Notes under the pieces: generated by a model
Databases searched by the model: none
What the model was told of the DNA's origin: nothing
Seen by the model: the letters and a program-made list of their open reading frames with translations, nothing else
Part shown: positions 23,150-34,522 of the stretch, piece by piece
Layout: the number at the start of each line of letters is the position of its first letter
Numbering within the stretch: position 1 is the stretch's first letter
Assembly (NCBI GenBank): GCA_029851415.1
Contig: CM056743.1
Coordinates: 95,144,501-95,208,500, forward strand
Source of the DNA: Eretmocerus hayati
Lineage: Eukaryota > Arthropoda > Insecta > Hymenoptera > Aphelinidae
Direction: 5' to 3'
Length of the DNA: 64,000 nt
Program-made: the position numbers and the translations under genes

Positions 23150-23846
23150 CGGATGCTGCGGGTACCAATATGCCTGTGCGCGGGCAACCCTCCCGGCACC
23201 CAGGTTAGCCGCTGCAGCCCGGTCAAGGGGGCTGCAGGATCAGCAGCCGACGGGACGCGATTTTAGCAGTTGGGTGGCCCGGAGGGCTTCCCCAGGGCCC
23301 CAAAGCCCTGTCTGGCCCTCACACCGGCCCTCCCACGCCCACGGACATGCTTCTGGATTACACCATGCCCCGGGGCATGCCTGTGTGCATCGGACGACGG
23401 CGGAAATACCACGGACGGGGCCCTCACTCGCGGGTGGGCGAGGGCACAAAACGGACATATCTGGGCACCGCAATGTACTGCTACACCACCCACGACATCG
23501 CCGCGCAGACGACGCACCCGGTGCATACACACACGACACACACACACACTGCTGCAGAACACGAGGAGATGGTGCGCACGGCACGCGGGGCCCGGGTGAC
23601 GACGACAACATGCAGCAGACTGGTGGCCCTCCTGATGTCGCGCTCCCCGGGCTGCCAGCCATCCAGGCATTCGCCCCATCCGCTGTAGCCAGGGGCATGT
23701 ACCTGTACATTGTGTACCTGGTGTATTGGACACCCGCGCACCATTGAAATAACACTAGGGTGGCCACCCACCGCGCGGGTGACCATCGCAGACACGGATG
23801 GGCTCGGGTGACCCAGCAGAAGACGGCGATGACGGACAGGCCGGTG
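23150..23846. other. GC-rich island adjoining the Transib-like element
   Basis: Base composition is sharply more GC-rich than the neighbours, with a CA-rich tract near 23525-23555. Long ORFs overlap on both strands with no recognisable domain, as expected from low stop-codon density. The GC-rich sequence resumes right of the element at 29335-29480, so the element inserted into one GC-rich locus. Confidence 0.6.
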
Positions 23847-24770
23847 CACAGACTATGAAATTCGGTGTTTGATGGGCACTCATTACCGCACATCGAAAAA
23901 AGGGGCTAACGGGGACTTATCATAGCGGAAATTGTAGGTGAGAACATGTAGGATATGAATCCGTTTCCTTCGAGATGCCTTCTGTATACGTCTTACAAGG
24001 TGAAGGTCGATAATGACGAAATTTCCGGGACCCTGAGATAAATCACTGTATAACTCGACTGGGTTGCAAAATTCACTATTGTGATGGATAGGCAAATTTT
24101 ACGCATTTTTAACGAGAAATCTGATGATGACCTTGGATTTGACCTTGAAGTCAGTTTTTGAGGTTATACCGGGGTTATTTCAAGTTTATCGGGAGTTTAT
24201 CATAATTCTGACATCGGCATTGGAAAGAACGTAAAATTCTACGTCGAAATACGTACTTTTGGGATTTTCAAAAATTACCTCCAGAGGTCGCCACCACCTT
24301 AAATGCCGTTCAGGTCACGTTTTAGCCGAAAATCGCCCCCTAACTTGACTGGGTTGCAAAATTCACTATTGTGATGGATAGGCAAATCTCACGCATTTTT
24401 AACGAGGAATCTGATGGTGACCTTGGATTTGACCTTGAGGTCAATTTTTGAGGTTATACCGGGGTTATTTCGAGTTTATCGGGGGTTTATCATAACTCTG
24501 ACATCGGCATTGGAAAGAGCGTGAAATTTCACGTCGAAATACGTACTTTTGGAATTTTCAAAAATTACCTCCAGAGGTCGCCACCAGCTTAAATGCCGTT
24601 CAGGTCACGTTTTAGCCGAAAATCGACCCCTAACTCGACTGGGTTGCAAAATTCACTATTGTGATGAATAGGCAAATCTCACGAATTTTCAACGAGGAAT
24701 CTGATGGTGACCTTGGATTTGACCTTGAGGTCAATTTTTGAGGTTATACCGGGGTTATTTCGAGTTTATC
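23847..24770 (+). repeat. Left TIR of the Transib-like element
   Basis: A 205-bp outer part is followed by about 2.5 tandem copies of a 290-bp unit (GACTGGGTTGCAAAATTCAC recurs at about 24058, 24348 and 24638). It is the reverse complement of 28412-29334. Confidence 0.92.
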
Positions 24771-24772
24771 AG

Positions 24773-27539
24773 GTGAAGAACATTCTTACTGATACTTCCA
24801 GCATGGCATGCTACTTATGCGATGAAAAAATATCTAATTCGCATAATTTGGAGTTGATGGAAAAGGATATACCTGTCGATAGAATACAATACGGGATATC
24901 TGTCTTACTCTTAAGGATCAGGTTCATGGAGTACTGGTGCAACATAAATAATCGGCTTCCGAAGAAGAACTGGAGAGCTGTGAGTAACGTATCAATCTGC
25001 TCCTTCCAATACATCTATATTTCATCGATAAATCATCGGGGGGGGGGGGGATCTTATCAAAGGACTATCTTGTGACTTTTGAATGAGATCCATGGAATTC
25101 AGTCGGCCCATTTTAAGCGCTCCAGAGATTATAGTCAGCAGTATATTCATTTGGGGATGTGTCCAAAGGTCGTACAAAATTTTAAAGAAGTTATGACAAA
25201 TTCATTTTGATTCAAACCATGATACTTCTGACTCATTATTCAATACAATACGAAATTCATAGGTTATGAGGTATTCAAATGTTATGCCATCTCTTCGAAT
25301 TAGCAACAAAAAAAGAGAATATACTCGGAAAGTGAAGAACACGAGTCCATATACATATATAGATATAATCAGTCGAGTGGTTAGTGAGACCAATTTATTA
25401 ATATGTAGCGTGTGAGATGTCCTCGAGATTCATTTGCAACGACAATGACACTCGATTCAATTCATTCTCATTTCATCCAGATTCTTTCATTCATTCTTCG
25501 CAAACGAAAGTTAAGCTCCAAAAAACTGAGTTCTAGACAAATCTACCCAGTCACGGCTCACTATTGCAAGATAAAAGCTGTTCAGTTATAGTTCATAGAC
25601 GGACAAAGCTCGTGAACTGTATTCCATTGATTGATCAAACAATTCCTCGCGGTTTTTTGATATTTCGTGACATTTTCTCATTTCTCGAGATTTCTTGATT
25701 CACTTGATGACCTCCCGGAATATCAAAGAACTATCATAAACCTGAACTCGTCGACTCCATTCGATTGATATACAATTTGCTGAGGTTGAATAGGCCAAAA
25801 TCGTGGAAGTTTTTCATCTTGACCATATATATGGTTGATTATCTGTTTTTTTCGGAAATCGATCATGCAGATTACGGATGAAGAGAAAAAATCCATGGCT
25901 GCAAGGAAAAAGTTGACTCAAGACGAGCTCCGTGACCTCATAGGAATTCTTATTGATGCTCCAGCCCAAGGATCGGGAAATACCAACAGTGGCAATACAT
26001 CCCGAATTTTTTTCGAGAACCTCGACATCGTTGCACGAATTACTGGTGAGAATACAAGTACAGCATCCATAATCGAAGACCAGCACTTTCTAGACACTTC
26101 AAACCCCGACATAGCAAGAGAAAATTACTTCATATATGGCACTGAACCACCACTCACTGAGAGTAATATATGAGTTTTTCAGAGTCACTGCCCAAGTCGA
26201 TAACTCAGAACTGGGGTTTCGCCTTCAGCCCTCATCACACATCTCTCACTTACGCTCGAGGCCATATACTGGATTTCATCCCGCACTTTTGACGTGTTTT
26301 TCATGTGAAGAAATTAGTTGCGACAAGTTTTGGGGACTTACCTTGGAAGACGAAAATAAAAATGTCCGTTGATCCAAAATATGAGCTAAGTTGACATTGA
26401 CTCAGAACTGCTCATATACGTTGATAATCATCGAGATCCGCATTAAATTATGCATGTCAGAGGGGATCACAAAAGCCGCACCTGTGTTGATGAGTAGTTC
26501 TCTGATCTTCTATATTCTACTTTCTCATTACAAGATTTGTTGACATTCAACCTGATAAGGACAGGACATAGTCAGATGCCTGAAACATCATTTTGAATAC
26601 GAATCGTTTGAAACACATATGTATAGTCCATGTATATAATCAAATTCGAACAGGAAGAAAAACCTTGAAGATTCTCCCAGGTTTTCCGGCACAATTCCAT
26701 ATGCATTTGGAGGTTCACAAGTCAGCCTTATATTAACCTTTTTATCGACGATAAACGAATCGATTTAAGGTGAATTGCTTTTTTGTCGGTACGTATTGTC
26801 ATTCGAGCTCAAATGGATTCTTCCGGAATACATGACTCAGTCAACGCTAAGATACGGACAATATCTAGTTTTCTCGATCTGTTGTACAAAACTGTTGAGC
26901 ATTGGGATATACAAGAGAATGGCAGGTGAACCATAATTCATCACGTAGATTGAAAAACAAAGACCATATTCATTCCAGGCCTTGATCGCGAATGCCTTGA
27001 GCGGTCGAAGAACATTCTTACCGTATTATCTTGTCCATATCCAGCTAATGTGGAGAAGGTGAAACAGTACTCCCGAGAGACTGCTGAGAGAATCTACCAA
27101 TTATACGGATGGTACAAATTACCCCCCTCTGTTCACATTGGTTTGATGCATGCTCATAAGATCCTGGAGTACTTCGACATGCCAACAGGTGCACTGTCTG
27201 GAGAAGCATTCGAGGCAACTCACAAAGTTGTGAAAGATTTCCGGAGGAGATTCACAAGAAAAATCTCGAGGTTAGTCAAAACAAATTCTGTCACAGATTA
27301 ACTCTCAATACTGAGAGATAACTGGGCAAAATGTGACTATGTACCGGATATTTCAGGAGTCCATGATGAAAAGAATATTATTTCAACCATTCAGGCGGAC
27401 TGTGAACGAGGATCTCTTCAAGAGACTTCTCCTAAACTCCGATCCTCTCTTGTCTCTTTCCCGGAGTGTCCGTGAGAAGAAGAGGAGCGATCTTTCAGAT
27501 AAAGTGAAGAATTTGCTGATTCTTGATGAAGATGCCTAA
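24773..27539 (+). pseudogene. RAG1/Transib-like transposase, C-terminal half, four exons
   Basis: Proposed exons are 24773-24979, 25871-26045, 26979-27270 and 27395-27539. Every junction has GT..AG (donors GTGAGT, GTGAGA, GTTAGT), phases agree, and the 273-residue product has no internal stop. Motifs: CYLC (residues 13-16) matches the RAG1 CxxC zinc pair, H180-x4-H185 (SVHIGLMH) matches the RAG1 HxxxxH pair, and E206 in SGEAFEATHK lies 21 residues later, as the RAG1 catalytic glutamate follows its histidines by 20. The GSGNTNSGNTSRIFF block is typical of this family. The half with the two catalytic aspartates is missing; the first exon abuts the TIR. It cannot transpose alone. Family identity is by motif recall. 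Confidence 0.72.
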
Positions 27540-28411
27540 GGATGGTGTCGATCGAGATTGAAGCGGCATTGCGGTATAACCATGATATTGATCGCTTCCC
27601 ACCACCAACGCTATCTTTGAGAATCGGACCTCATTTAAAGAGACCACAGGTGTACACGTGTTCGACACGGATGTTCTTCGTGCTAGAATGATGCATATTG
27701 TGGAACGTAGTCTGTTGCTTCAGAGCTGATTCACTATGTTATGAGTGGGATGAGTTATGAATGAGTGCAACTACCAGAGTCAGATTTTTTTGCTTTACAC
27801 GATGTGATTTAGATTGAGAGTCAGCTTATATCGAGATCTCAGAGTATCATGACTACTATAATGGCGTTTCAGGTGCTCTGTTTCGATTTTCTGGATTCTT
27901 GTGTCAGGAGACCAAATGATGGATGATAATGACGTCGAATATTATTTCTCAATCCTAGTAAATTGTATCATAACTAATTAAGTACTGAATTTGTTGGACT
28001 CCCTATTCACAGATGTCCATGATCAATGATAGTCCTCCAGAAATATTTTGATGATGAAAATATTTACAAGTCTCAATAGTGCTTATTTTTATTTACTTAA
28101 TTACACGATTATTCGTTACCAGTTCAGTGTAGATCACTACCCCTGAAACCAAATGACTTGTGTTCTGATATGATATATTGTTTGTGATTCGTTTGATCTT
28201 GAGTATTCGTGATTCTGTGATATTCTGTTGCGAAGGGTCTCAACGAGGGCCAGACTTGATTGTCGAATAATATGAGTTAGGATTACAATAAATAGAATTA
28301 CGAAGGATTTTCGTCTTATCTCCTGTCATGGGATAGATTGTTACTTGGGTTCTTTCGACGTGGGGTGCCCCATTCTTATTGATGCTGGAGTCAGAATTAT
28401 GATAAACTCCC

Positions 28412-29334
28412 GATAAACTCGAAATAACCCCGGTAAAACCTCAAAAATTGACCTCAAGGTCAAATCCAAGGTCACCATCAGATTTGTCGTTAAAAATGCG
28501 TGAGATTTGCCTATTCATCACAATAGTGAGTTTTGCAACCCAGTCGAGTTAGGGGGCGATTTTCGGCTAAAACGTGACCTGAACGGCATTTAAGCTGGTG
28601 GCGACCTCTGGAGGTAATTTTTGAAAATTCTAAAAGTACGTATTTCGACGTAAAATTTTACGCTCTTTCCAATGCCGATGTCAGAATTATGATAAACTCC
28701 CGATAAACTCGAAATAACCCCGGTATAACCTCAAAAATTGACTCCAAGGTCAAATCCAAGGCCACCATCAGATTTCTCGTTGAAAATGCGTGAGATTTGC
28801 TTATTCATCACAATAGTGAATTTTGCAACCCAGTCGAGTTAGGGGGCGATTTTCGGCTAAAACGTGACCTGAACGGCATTTAAGCTGGTGGCGACCTCTG
28901 GAGGTAATTTTTGAAATTTCCTAAAGTATGTATTTCGACGTAAAATTTCACGCTCTTCCCAATGCCGATGTCAGAATTATGATCAACTCCCGATAAACTC
29001 GAAATAACCCCGGTATGACCTCAAAAATTGACCTCAAGGTCAAATCCAAGGTCACCATCAGATTTCTCGTTAAAAATGCGTAAAATTTGCCTATCCATCT
29101 CAATAGTGAATTTTGCAACCCAGTCGAGTTATACAGTGATTTATCTCAGGGTCCCGGAAATTTCGTCATTATCGACCTTCACCTTGAAACACGTATACAG
29201 AAGGCATCTCGAGGGAAACGGATTCATATTCTACATGTTCTCACCTACAATTTCCGCTATGATAAGTCCCCGTTAGCCCCTTTTTCGATGTGCGGTAATG
29301 AGTGCCCATCGAACACCGAATTTCATAGTCTGTG
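28412..29334 (-). repeat. Right TIR of the Transib-like element
   Basis: Inverted copy of 23847-24770 with the same 290-bp subrepeats. It differs by scattered substitutions. Confidence 0.92.
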
Positions 29335-29339
29335 CGGTG

Positions 29340-30455
29340 CACGCGGCAAGAGCAGACAGCTGACTGGCGGTGGACGAGATGTGGCGGCGCTGCGGGCATG
29401 TAAATTCGGGCCACACCCGAGCGCTCGTGTCCACAGAAATCTGACAGGCGACTACCTGGACAACGGCCACTGGGCAAATTTGGACTTGCGGACGACATTT
29501 ACATGTACTTAGGGCTATGCACACGTGATTATGTTGCAATGGGACTGTGCGCAGCATATATATAGATATACTGCGGCCATGCGGACTTGATATTATTATG
29601 CCATGGGCGGCCGCGAGCACATATAGATATACTGCTGCAATACGGACTATATATATAGATATACACGGACATAAGTTCATACAATATTACGTTCAAACCA
29701 TGTAGTCCGAATTTTTTTCAGGTCAATTTCATACTCAAAATTGAGTCCCGAGAAGATCTCGTGAATGTGTCCTCTTAACAGGCTCTCATGGGCTGAATTT
29801 TCATGTGATTTCGATTCGATATAACTAATCGTTGCAGATCCCGTTTCAGTGCATGAATTTCAACTTTGCGGGTCGTCATTTCATAGGAAATTTCGTCAGC
29901 TTTCCATTGAAAGTGGCGCCGCAAGTCTACGTTTGTGCGCATGCGCAGAAAATTGCTTTCTACTGAAACCGAAAGAATCGAATTTTCAAAAAGTGGCTGA
30001 TAAGTCACTTGGATTGCCCCGAACTTCTCTGAAACCCATTCTTTCGAAAGAACGCAAAATTTCACGTAGAATATATGATTTTCGAGATATAAAAGAATGG
30101 CTTTTTGAGAAATCAACATTTTAGTGAAAAACACTCTTTCGCCTTCAGGAGGCCCCCCAATCACAGAGAAGGGATTTTCGACTTTTTCGATATGTTTTTC
30201 GATGCCCTCTCAGATGCCGCAACCCGCGAATCGATAGCTATCCAAAAATTCGAAATATTCCCATTTTCGTGAATAAAAGGGCATTGATTTTTGCACGATG
30301 AATTTTCGGTCTGTTCACGGATGTGTGTGCAATGGAGAGGATAAATTTTTTTTGGGCTCCATAAGTGGTCCGAAGTTCCTATTTTGGGCCATAGAATCGA
30401 ATGAAAAATGCTAAAAAAGCATCTGAGAGTTGACCCCGTTCCGTTGGTCGCTTTG
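29340..30455. other. No gene recognised; TATATAGATATAC repeats
   Basis: The GC-rich target sequence continues to about 29480. Three to four copies of a TATAGATATAC motif lie at 29556-29664. The remainder (29740-30400) holds only short ORFs without motifs. Confidence 0.5.
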
Positions 30456-32212
30456 GCGTGGAATTCATCCTATGCAGATGACATGAGACTGTTTTACAAA
30501 ATTCGGTCTTCAAATGACTGCGAGACACTGCAGTATGATTTGAATAAGATATTCTGCTGGGCTTTGGCAAACCTACGTCAACCTGGCCCGCCACCGAAAT
30601 GTGACAATTGTTTTGTGTAGGACTCTAATTGTTGTACTTGTTTTAGGAAACTTCAGAATTTTCCTATTTTGCCTTTTCGAGAAAATCGACTTTTGAGCCG
30701 TCAAAATAGTTCCGTCTTCCAGAAGCCACAGCTCTTCGAATATTGAGCCTAGACCAACGTATCTGGGCTCAAATCAAAGCTCTGAATCCGCCAGAATCAT
30801 TTTCGGCGTCAAACAGACCACACTATGTTCGAAAGAGATAAATTACATGGTCAAAGGTTTTCGCGTGTATTGGGTATACCTATATATACGGCAAGACGGC
30901 GCGCGGAGGGGGTAACTGATCTCGAGTAGACGACAACACTGCTTTTGCGGGCTGGGATTGCCCGGATCGACGTTTGACGGGATGACTTGGGGAATATCTG
31001 CATTGGGACCTTCCACGAGGCCAACAGAGCAGATCTAACCACTTGCAGACGTAAAGCGGGTGCTAGAAACCTATGCATGCATCGAGATTATCGCGAGACT
31101 TGTCTTCCCACGCTGGCGCCACCCGTCCGCCATCTCACCATATATATAGGTATACTGTGACCACGTGAAACTTATGATCGACGGTATCATCCTTTGCGAT
31201 AATCTTTCTGGCAATTTAATACCTAAAACAATTTTGGCAGATTTAGAGCTTCAATTTGAGCCCAGGTACGTTGATCTAGGCTCAATATTCGAAGAGCTGT
31301 GGCCTCTGGAAGACGGGCGTATTTTGACGACTTAGAAGTCGGTTTTCTCGAAAAGGCAAAATAGGCAAATTCTGGAATTTCCAAAAACAATTACAACAAT
31401 TGGAGTCCTACCCAAAACAATTGTCACATTTTGGTCGCGGGCCAGGTTGACGTAGGTCTTTGGCAAATGGTCTAGATCTCAACATTGATGAATGTAAAAC
31501 TATATCTATTGTGAGGAATAGGTCTAAAAGCTTCGATTTAGTACACACTCTGAATGGCAACATAGTAGAGAAAGTTTATAGCTTTGAAGATTCAGGTATT
31601 TACATTGACTGCACCATGTCCTTTGTTTCTCATCTTGACTATATAGTACTTAAAGCATTTAGAACGCTTGGCTTCATTTGTAGGAACACGAAAGAGTTCA
31701 CTTCTCCATTCCCGCTAATTTATTCATTTAAAAGTCTAGTACTGCCTATGTTGACGTATGGGTCTTTAGTTTGGACTACATATGAGGATATCCATGTGAA
31801 TAAGCTTGAATCTGTTGAAAGGCGATTCCTTCGTATCTCATCCTACAGAATTGGTCGGCCTATGGCTTACGACAATCATCAATATGAACGAATTCCTACT
31901 GAATTTAGATTGAGCACTGTTGAATCTCTACATGAGTATAACGATAATTGCTTCACATGGAATTCGTTGAATCGGAGACTTAACTGCCCGGATCTACGCG
32001 AACTTTTGAATTTCAGGGAAAATATGTATAATGTTCGATCCTTTAGAATACTGTATGAAAGTACAGCACGTACAAACTATGTATTCCATGCACCATTCAC
32101 TAGGATGATTAGGTCTTGGAACTTACTTCCCACAGATACTCAAGATGTATTGAATGTAATACAATTCAAGAGTGCTATTAGACTCATAACTTATAAGTAT
32201 TACTCAAGTTGA
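30456..32212 (+). pseudogene. Non-LTR reverse transcriptase, C-terminal part
   Basis: The first part (to 30570) reads SYADDMRLFYKI...LQYDLNKIFCWALA, the catalytic YADD block and the following helix. The second part (31467-32212) continues in register as NGLDLNIDECK, then the thumb region with LTYGSLVWTTYED and ERRFLRISSYR, ending with RSWNLLPTDTQDVLN. Removing the 30571-31457 insertion and one copy of its duplication restores the reading frame exactly, so the insertion disrupted a continuous ORF. The endonuclease and most of the RT fingers are absent. Confidence 0.85.
30562..31466. mobile_element. Mutator-like foldback element with 9-bp TSD
   Basis: The element (30571-31457, 887 bp) starts ACCTACGTCAACCTGGCCCG and ends in its exact complement. 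Inverted arms run about 240 bp. CTTTGGCAA is duplicated at 30562-30570 and 31458-31466. Long TIRs with 9-bp duplications are typical of Mutator-like elements. The core (30870-31150) is GC-rich with a 75-residue minus-strand ORF (30851-31078) rich in Arg, Ser and Ala, possibly captured sequence. I do not recognise it. Confidence 0.85.
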
Positions 32213-32469
32213 TAAAATTTCGTTTGAGTCATTTGTTTAACCCATCTGTATTGTTCAAGTTGATATAATTTTTGTTTGATTTATTTGTACATGCTAAACA
32301 CAATATTCATGTATGTATATAGATTGACTGAATCTTATTCATATTTTGAATATCTATGAATGGTAATCTAATGTAGAATTATCGCTCGTTTCCCTCAATC
32401 TGTATTGATCTCGTATAAAGGGCTAATAAGCCCGTATATTTCTCTAAAATAGAAAAGAAATAAAATAAA

Positions 32470-33499
32470 CTACCTCTGAAGGCAGATACATATACATAAG
32501 GCGATAGCAAGTGTAAGCAGCAGCAAAATCCAAGACAGTATGTTCATCACACATGTCAGGCAAGTGGAAAAAATTTGATAGCTATAGTGCTTGGTGCTCG
32601 AAAATGTAGAAAATCAAAGTCTACTTTGACCATGTGACGTGTACTTGTTATAGAGATATTATAATCTTGACGGAAAACGGACTATGTAACCACTCAGTTG
32701 GCATGATGATCAAACATAAGGAGGTGGTTGTTCCAGATGAGGCTACGAGTGTACACTTGGTGACAACGAATACTTTCTAAAAGTGTCGAGTCCTATGCAT
32801 CCCAACCAATATTTTTTACCAACACAACCTCACACCTACGTTGTCCTAGAAGCGTAAGATTCGATACTCCCGAAAAATATTTGTTGTCAGCAAGTGTACT
32901 ACTTGGCCAAAAACAGAAGAAAGTTCGACAACGAGAGCCAAAAAAGCTCTTACGAAAGTAAATGTTTGGATCTGTTCGAATTATTTGACGTATGAACAAT
33001 TATCATTCATTTCATCTTCCTGTAACTGATTCAGTGTTTGCTCACATTAGTGAAAAATATGCAATCTTAATGATTTTCAATGAATAGTACTCCATCTAAT
33101 AATCTCCTGTCTGATCCGATGTTCATTCACACATGAATTCGAGAAAAATATGTCGTGCTGGTATACCATATTTACCGGGGCAAGGTGAGTTTGTTTTCTG
33201 TTCGTTATATTATTCTCTCGTTTATATATCTTCTAATACCGTGAGCTATTTTTTCTTCCGTACATTACATTCTTTTCTTGTGAAATATTATTTTTCCCGT
33301 GGGAAGTATAAATATCCCGTTCGTTTGTCCCAAATATCCCGTGAGATTTTTTTTGGCGTGTCGAAAAATTATGCCCTTATTCTTATTGTTCCAATCTGGA
33401 CAGTATTCGACTGTTTTGAATCGAAATGATAATGATAACGGATCGATTGTGCATCATCAATCATTCGGAAGATCCCCCAAATGGACTTTTATAAAGAGG
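32470..33499. other. No gene recognised
   Basis: AT-rich sequence with short ORFs only. A 98-residue ORF at 33133-33429 contains a GGTGAGT splice-donor-like site but no recognisable motif. Confidence 0.5.
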
Positions 33500-33539
33500 T
33501 CCTTCATTTTCACAATCCTACGATTGTGAAAATGAAGGA
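33500..33539. other. Perfect 18-bp-stem hairpin
   Basis: Arms 33500-33517 and 33522-33539 are exact complements with a 4-nt CTAC spacer. Too short to call a microRNA precursor; may be a transposon relic. Confidence 0.75.
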
Positions 33540-34522
33540 GACGTTTGTATATTTTCAAACGCTCTTATTGCGCTTCAACGAGCGCTAGTTCGTCTTAGCC
33601 AGACCTGTGATCCCTTTCCATATAGGGGCATTCAATTTTTGTCCAATCATGGTGCACAATTTTTTGTTAGCTCCTCCCACGAGATATGCGTCGTTCGCTC
33701 GTGCGCGTTAGGGCCAAACAGTATCGGTCGAACGTGTGTGTGAAGTAAACGGAAGTGTGTGGTTCAATACTTTGTGCTTGTCTCCCGATGTACTTTCTTT
33801 CTCAGCGTATGAATTGCCTAATATTCTATCTTTATCGTAAGTGAAATGGTTGGCAGTATGCAATCGTCAACATTCCCACGAATAGTAACGTGAGAGGGAG
33901 AGAGATGGCATGATTTTAGTGTCTCTCTCACACATTGAGAAGGTACGAGCGTCATATACTTCTGGAAGATCGTATTCTGTCGAGGAAGTATTATGTTTAC
34001 GGATGCATAGCAAATACGTCAAACGTCATTCATCGGAGAACGCGAGTATTTGAATCCCACGCAGACACGCGAACGCGGCCGTATACTCCATTGCCGATGA
34101 AACAACAGGAAGCATTCATGCATCAACACAATTTAATTGGTGGTTCATGACCTAAGGAACAAAGTTGCAATTCGGATTTTTTTTACAAGTTCGATGAGTA
34201 CTCCCTTTCAATCAATGAAAATCAGGACGTCTCACGGCTAAATCGGAGTGCACGGACAGTAAGTATCGGGCAGAAATCTGAAGCTTAGAATGATTCGAAC
34301 TATCTGAATATCTGGCGCATATATGAGCAAACCCCCTTTGTCTAACTTTTTGTATTCAGGTCAGTTTCGATTTGTTGCCATGGATTGAGTAAAATCACAT
34401 ATTTCCGATCACTCGGAGCTCGTAAGAATTAGGCCAGGGCATCAATTTTGACAGAAAAAAATGATCAAACAAACGACCATTGACTATGCAAGATATAACT
34501 TGGCAAATCAAATAGTTGACTA
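33540..34522. other. No gene recognised
   Basis: Includes a 71-residue ORF (33935-34150) without known motif. It follows a moderately GC-rich stretch (33670-33760) and a CGTAAGTG donor-like site. Could be an untranslated exon; evidence is weak. Confidence 0.3.

Larger units (their letters stand above)
23842..29339 (+). mobile_element. Transib-like (RAG1-like) DNA transposon, internally deleted
   Basis: A perfect 5-bp duplication, CGGTG, at 23842-23846 and 29335-29339 bounds inverted repeats of 924 and 923 bp. The ends begin CACAGACTATG. Five-bp GC-rich target duplications and CAC-starting termini are the published signature of Transib, the superfamily from which RAG1 derives. The interior carries spliced exons of a RAG1-like transposase C-terminal half. 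The catalytic N-terminal half is absent, so it would be non-autonomous. Confidence 0.8.
30456..32469 (+). mobile_element. Jockey-like LINE, 5'-truncated, split by a foldback
   Basis: The coding strand runs from the YADD active-site region of a non-LTR reverse transcriptase to its C-terminus, followed by a 3' UTR and an A-rich tail (ends near 32469 with AAGAAATAAAATAAA). Roughly the first two-thirds of the element is missing. The Jockey-like label rests on the C-terminal RT pattern and is approximate. Confidence 0.75.

Noticed and set aside
23240..23893. Overlapping 110-217-residue ORFs on both strands
   Set aside because: High GC lowers stop frequency; no domain, and the longest starts inside the transposon TIR.
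24773..27539. CACTA/Chapaev assignment for the transposase
   Set aside because: The 5-bp duplication, CxxC/HxxxxH spacing and downstream glutamate fit RAG1/Transib better; CACTA-type elements give 2-4-bp duplications.
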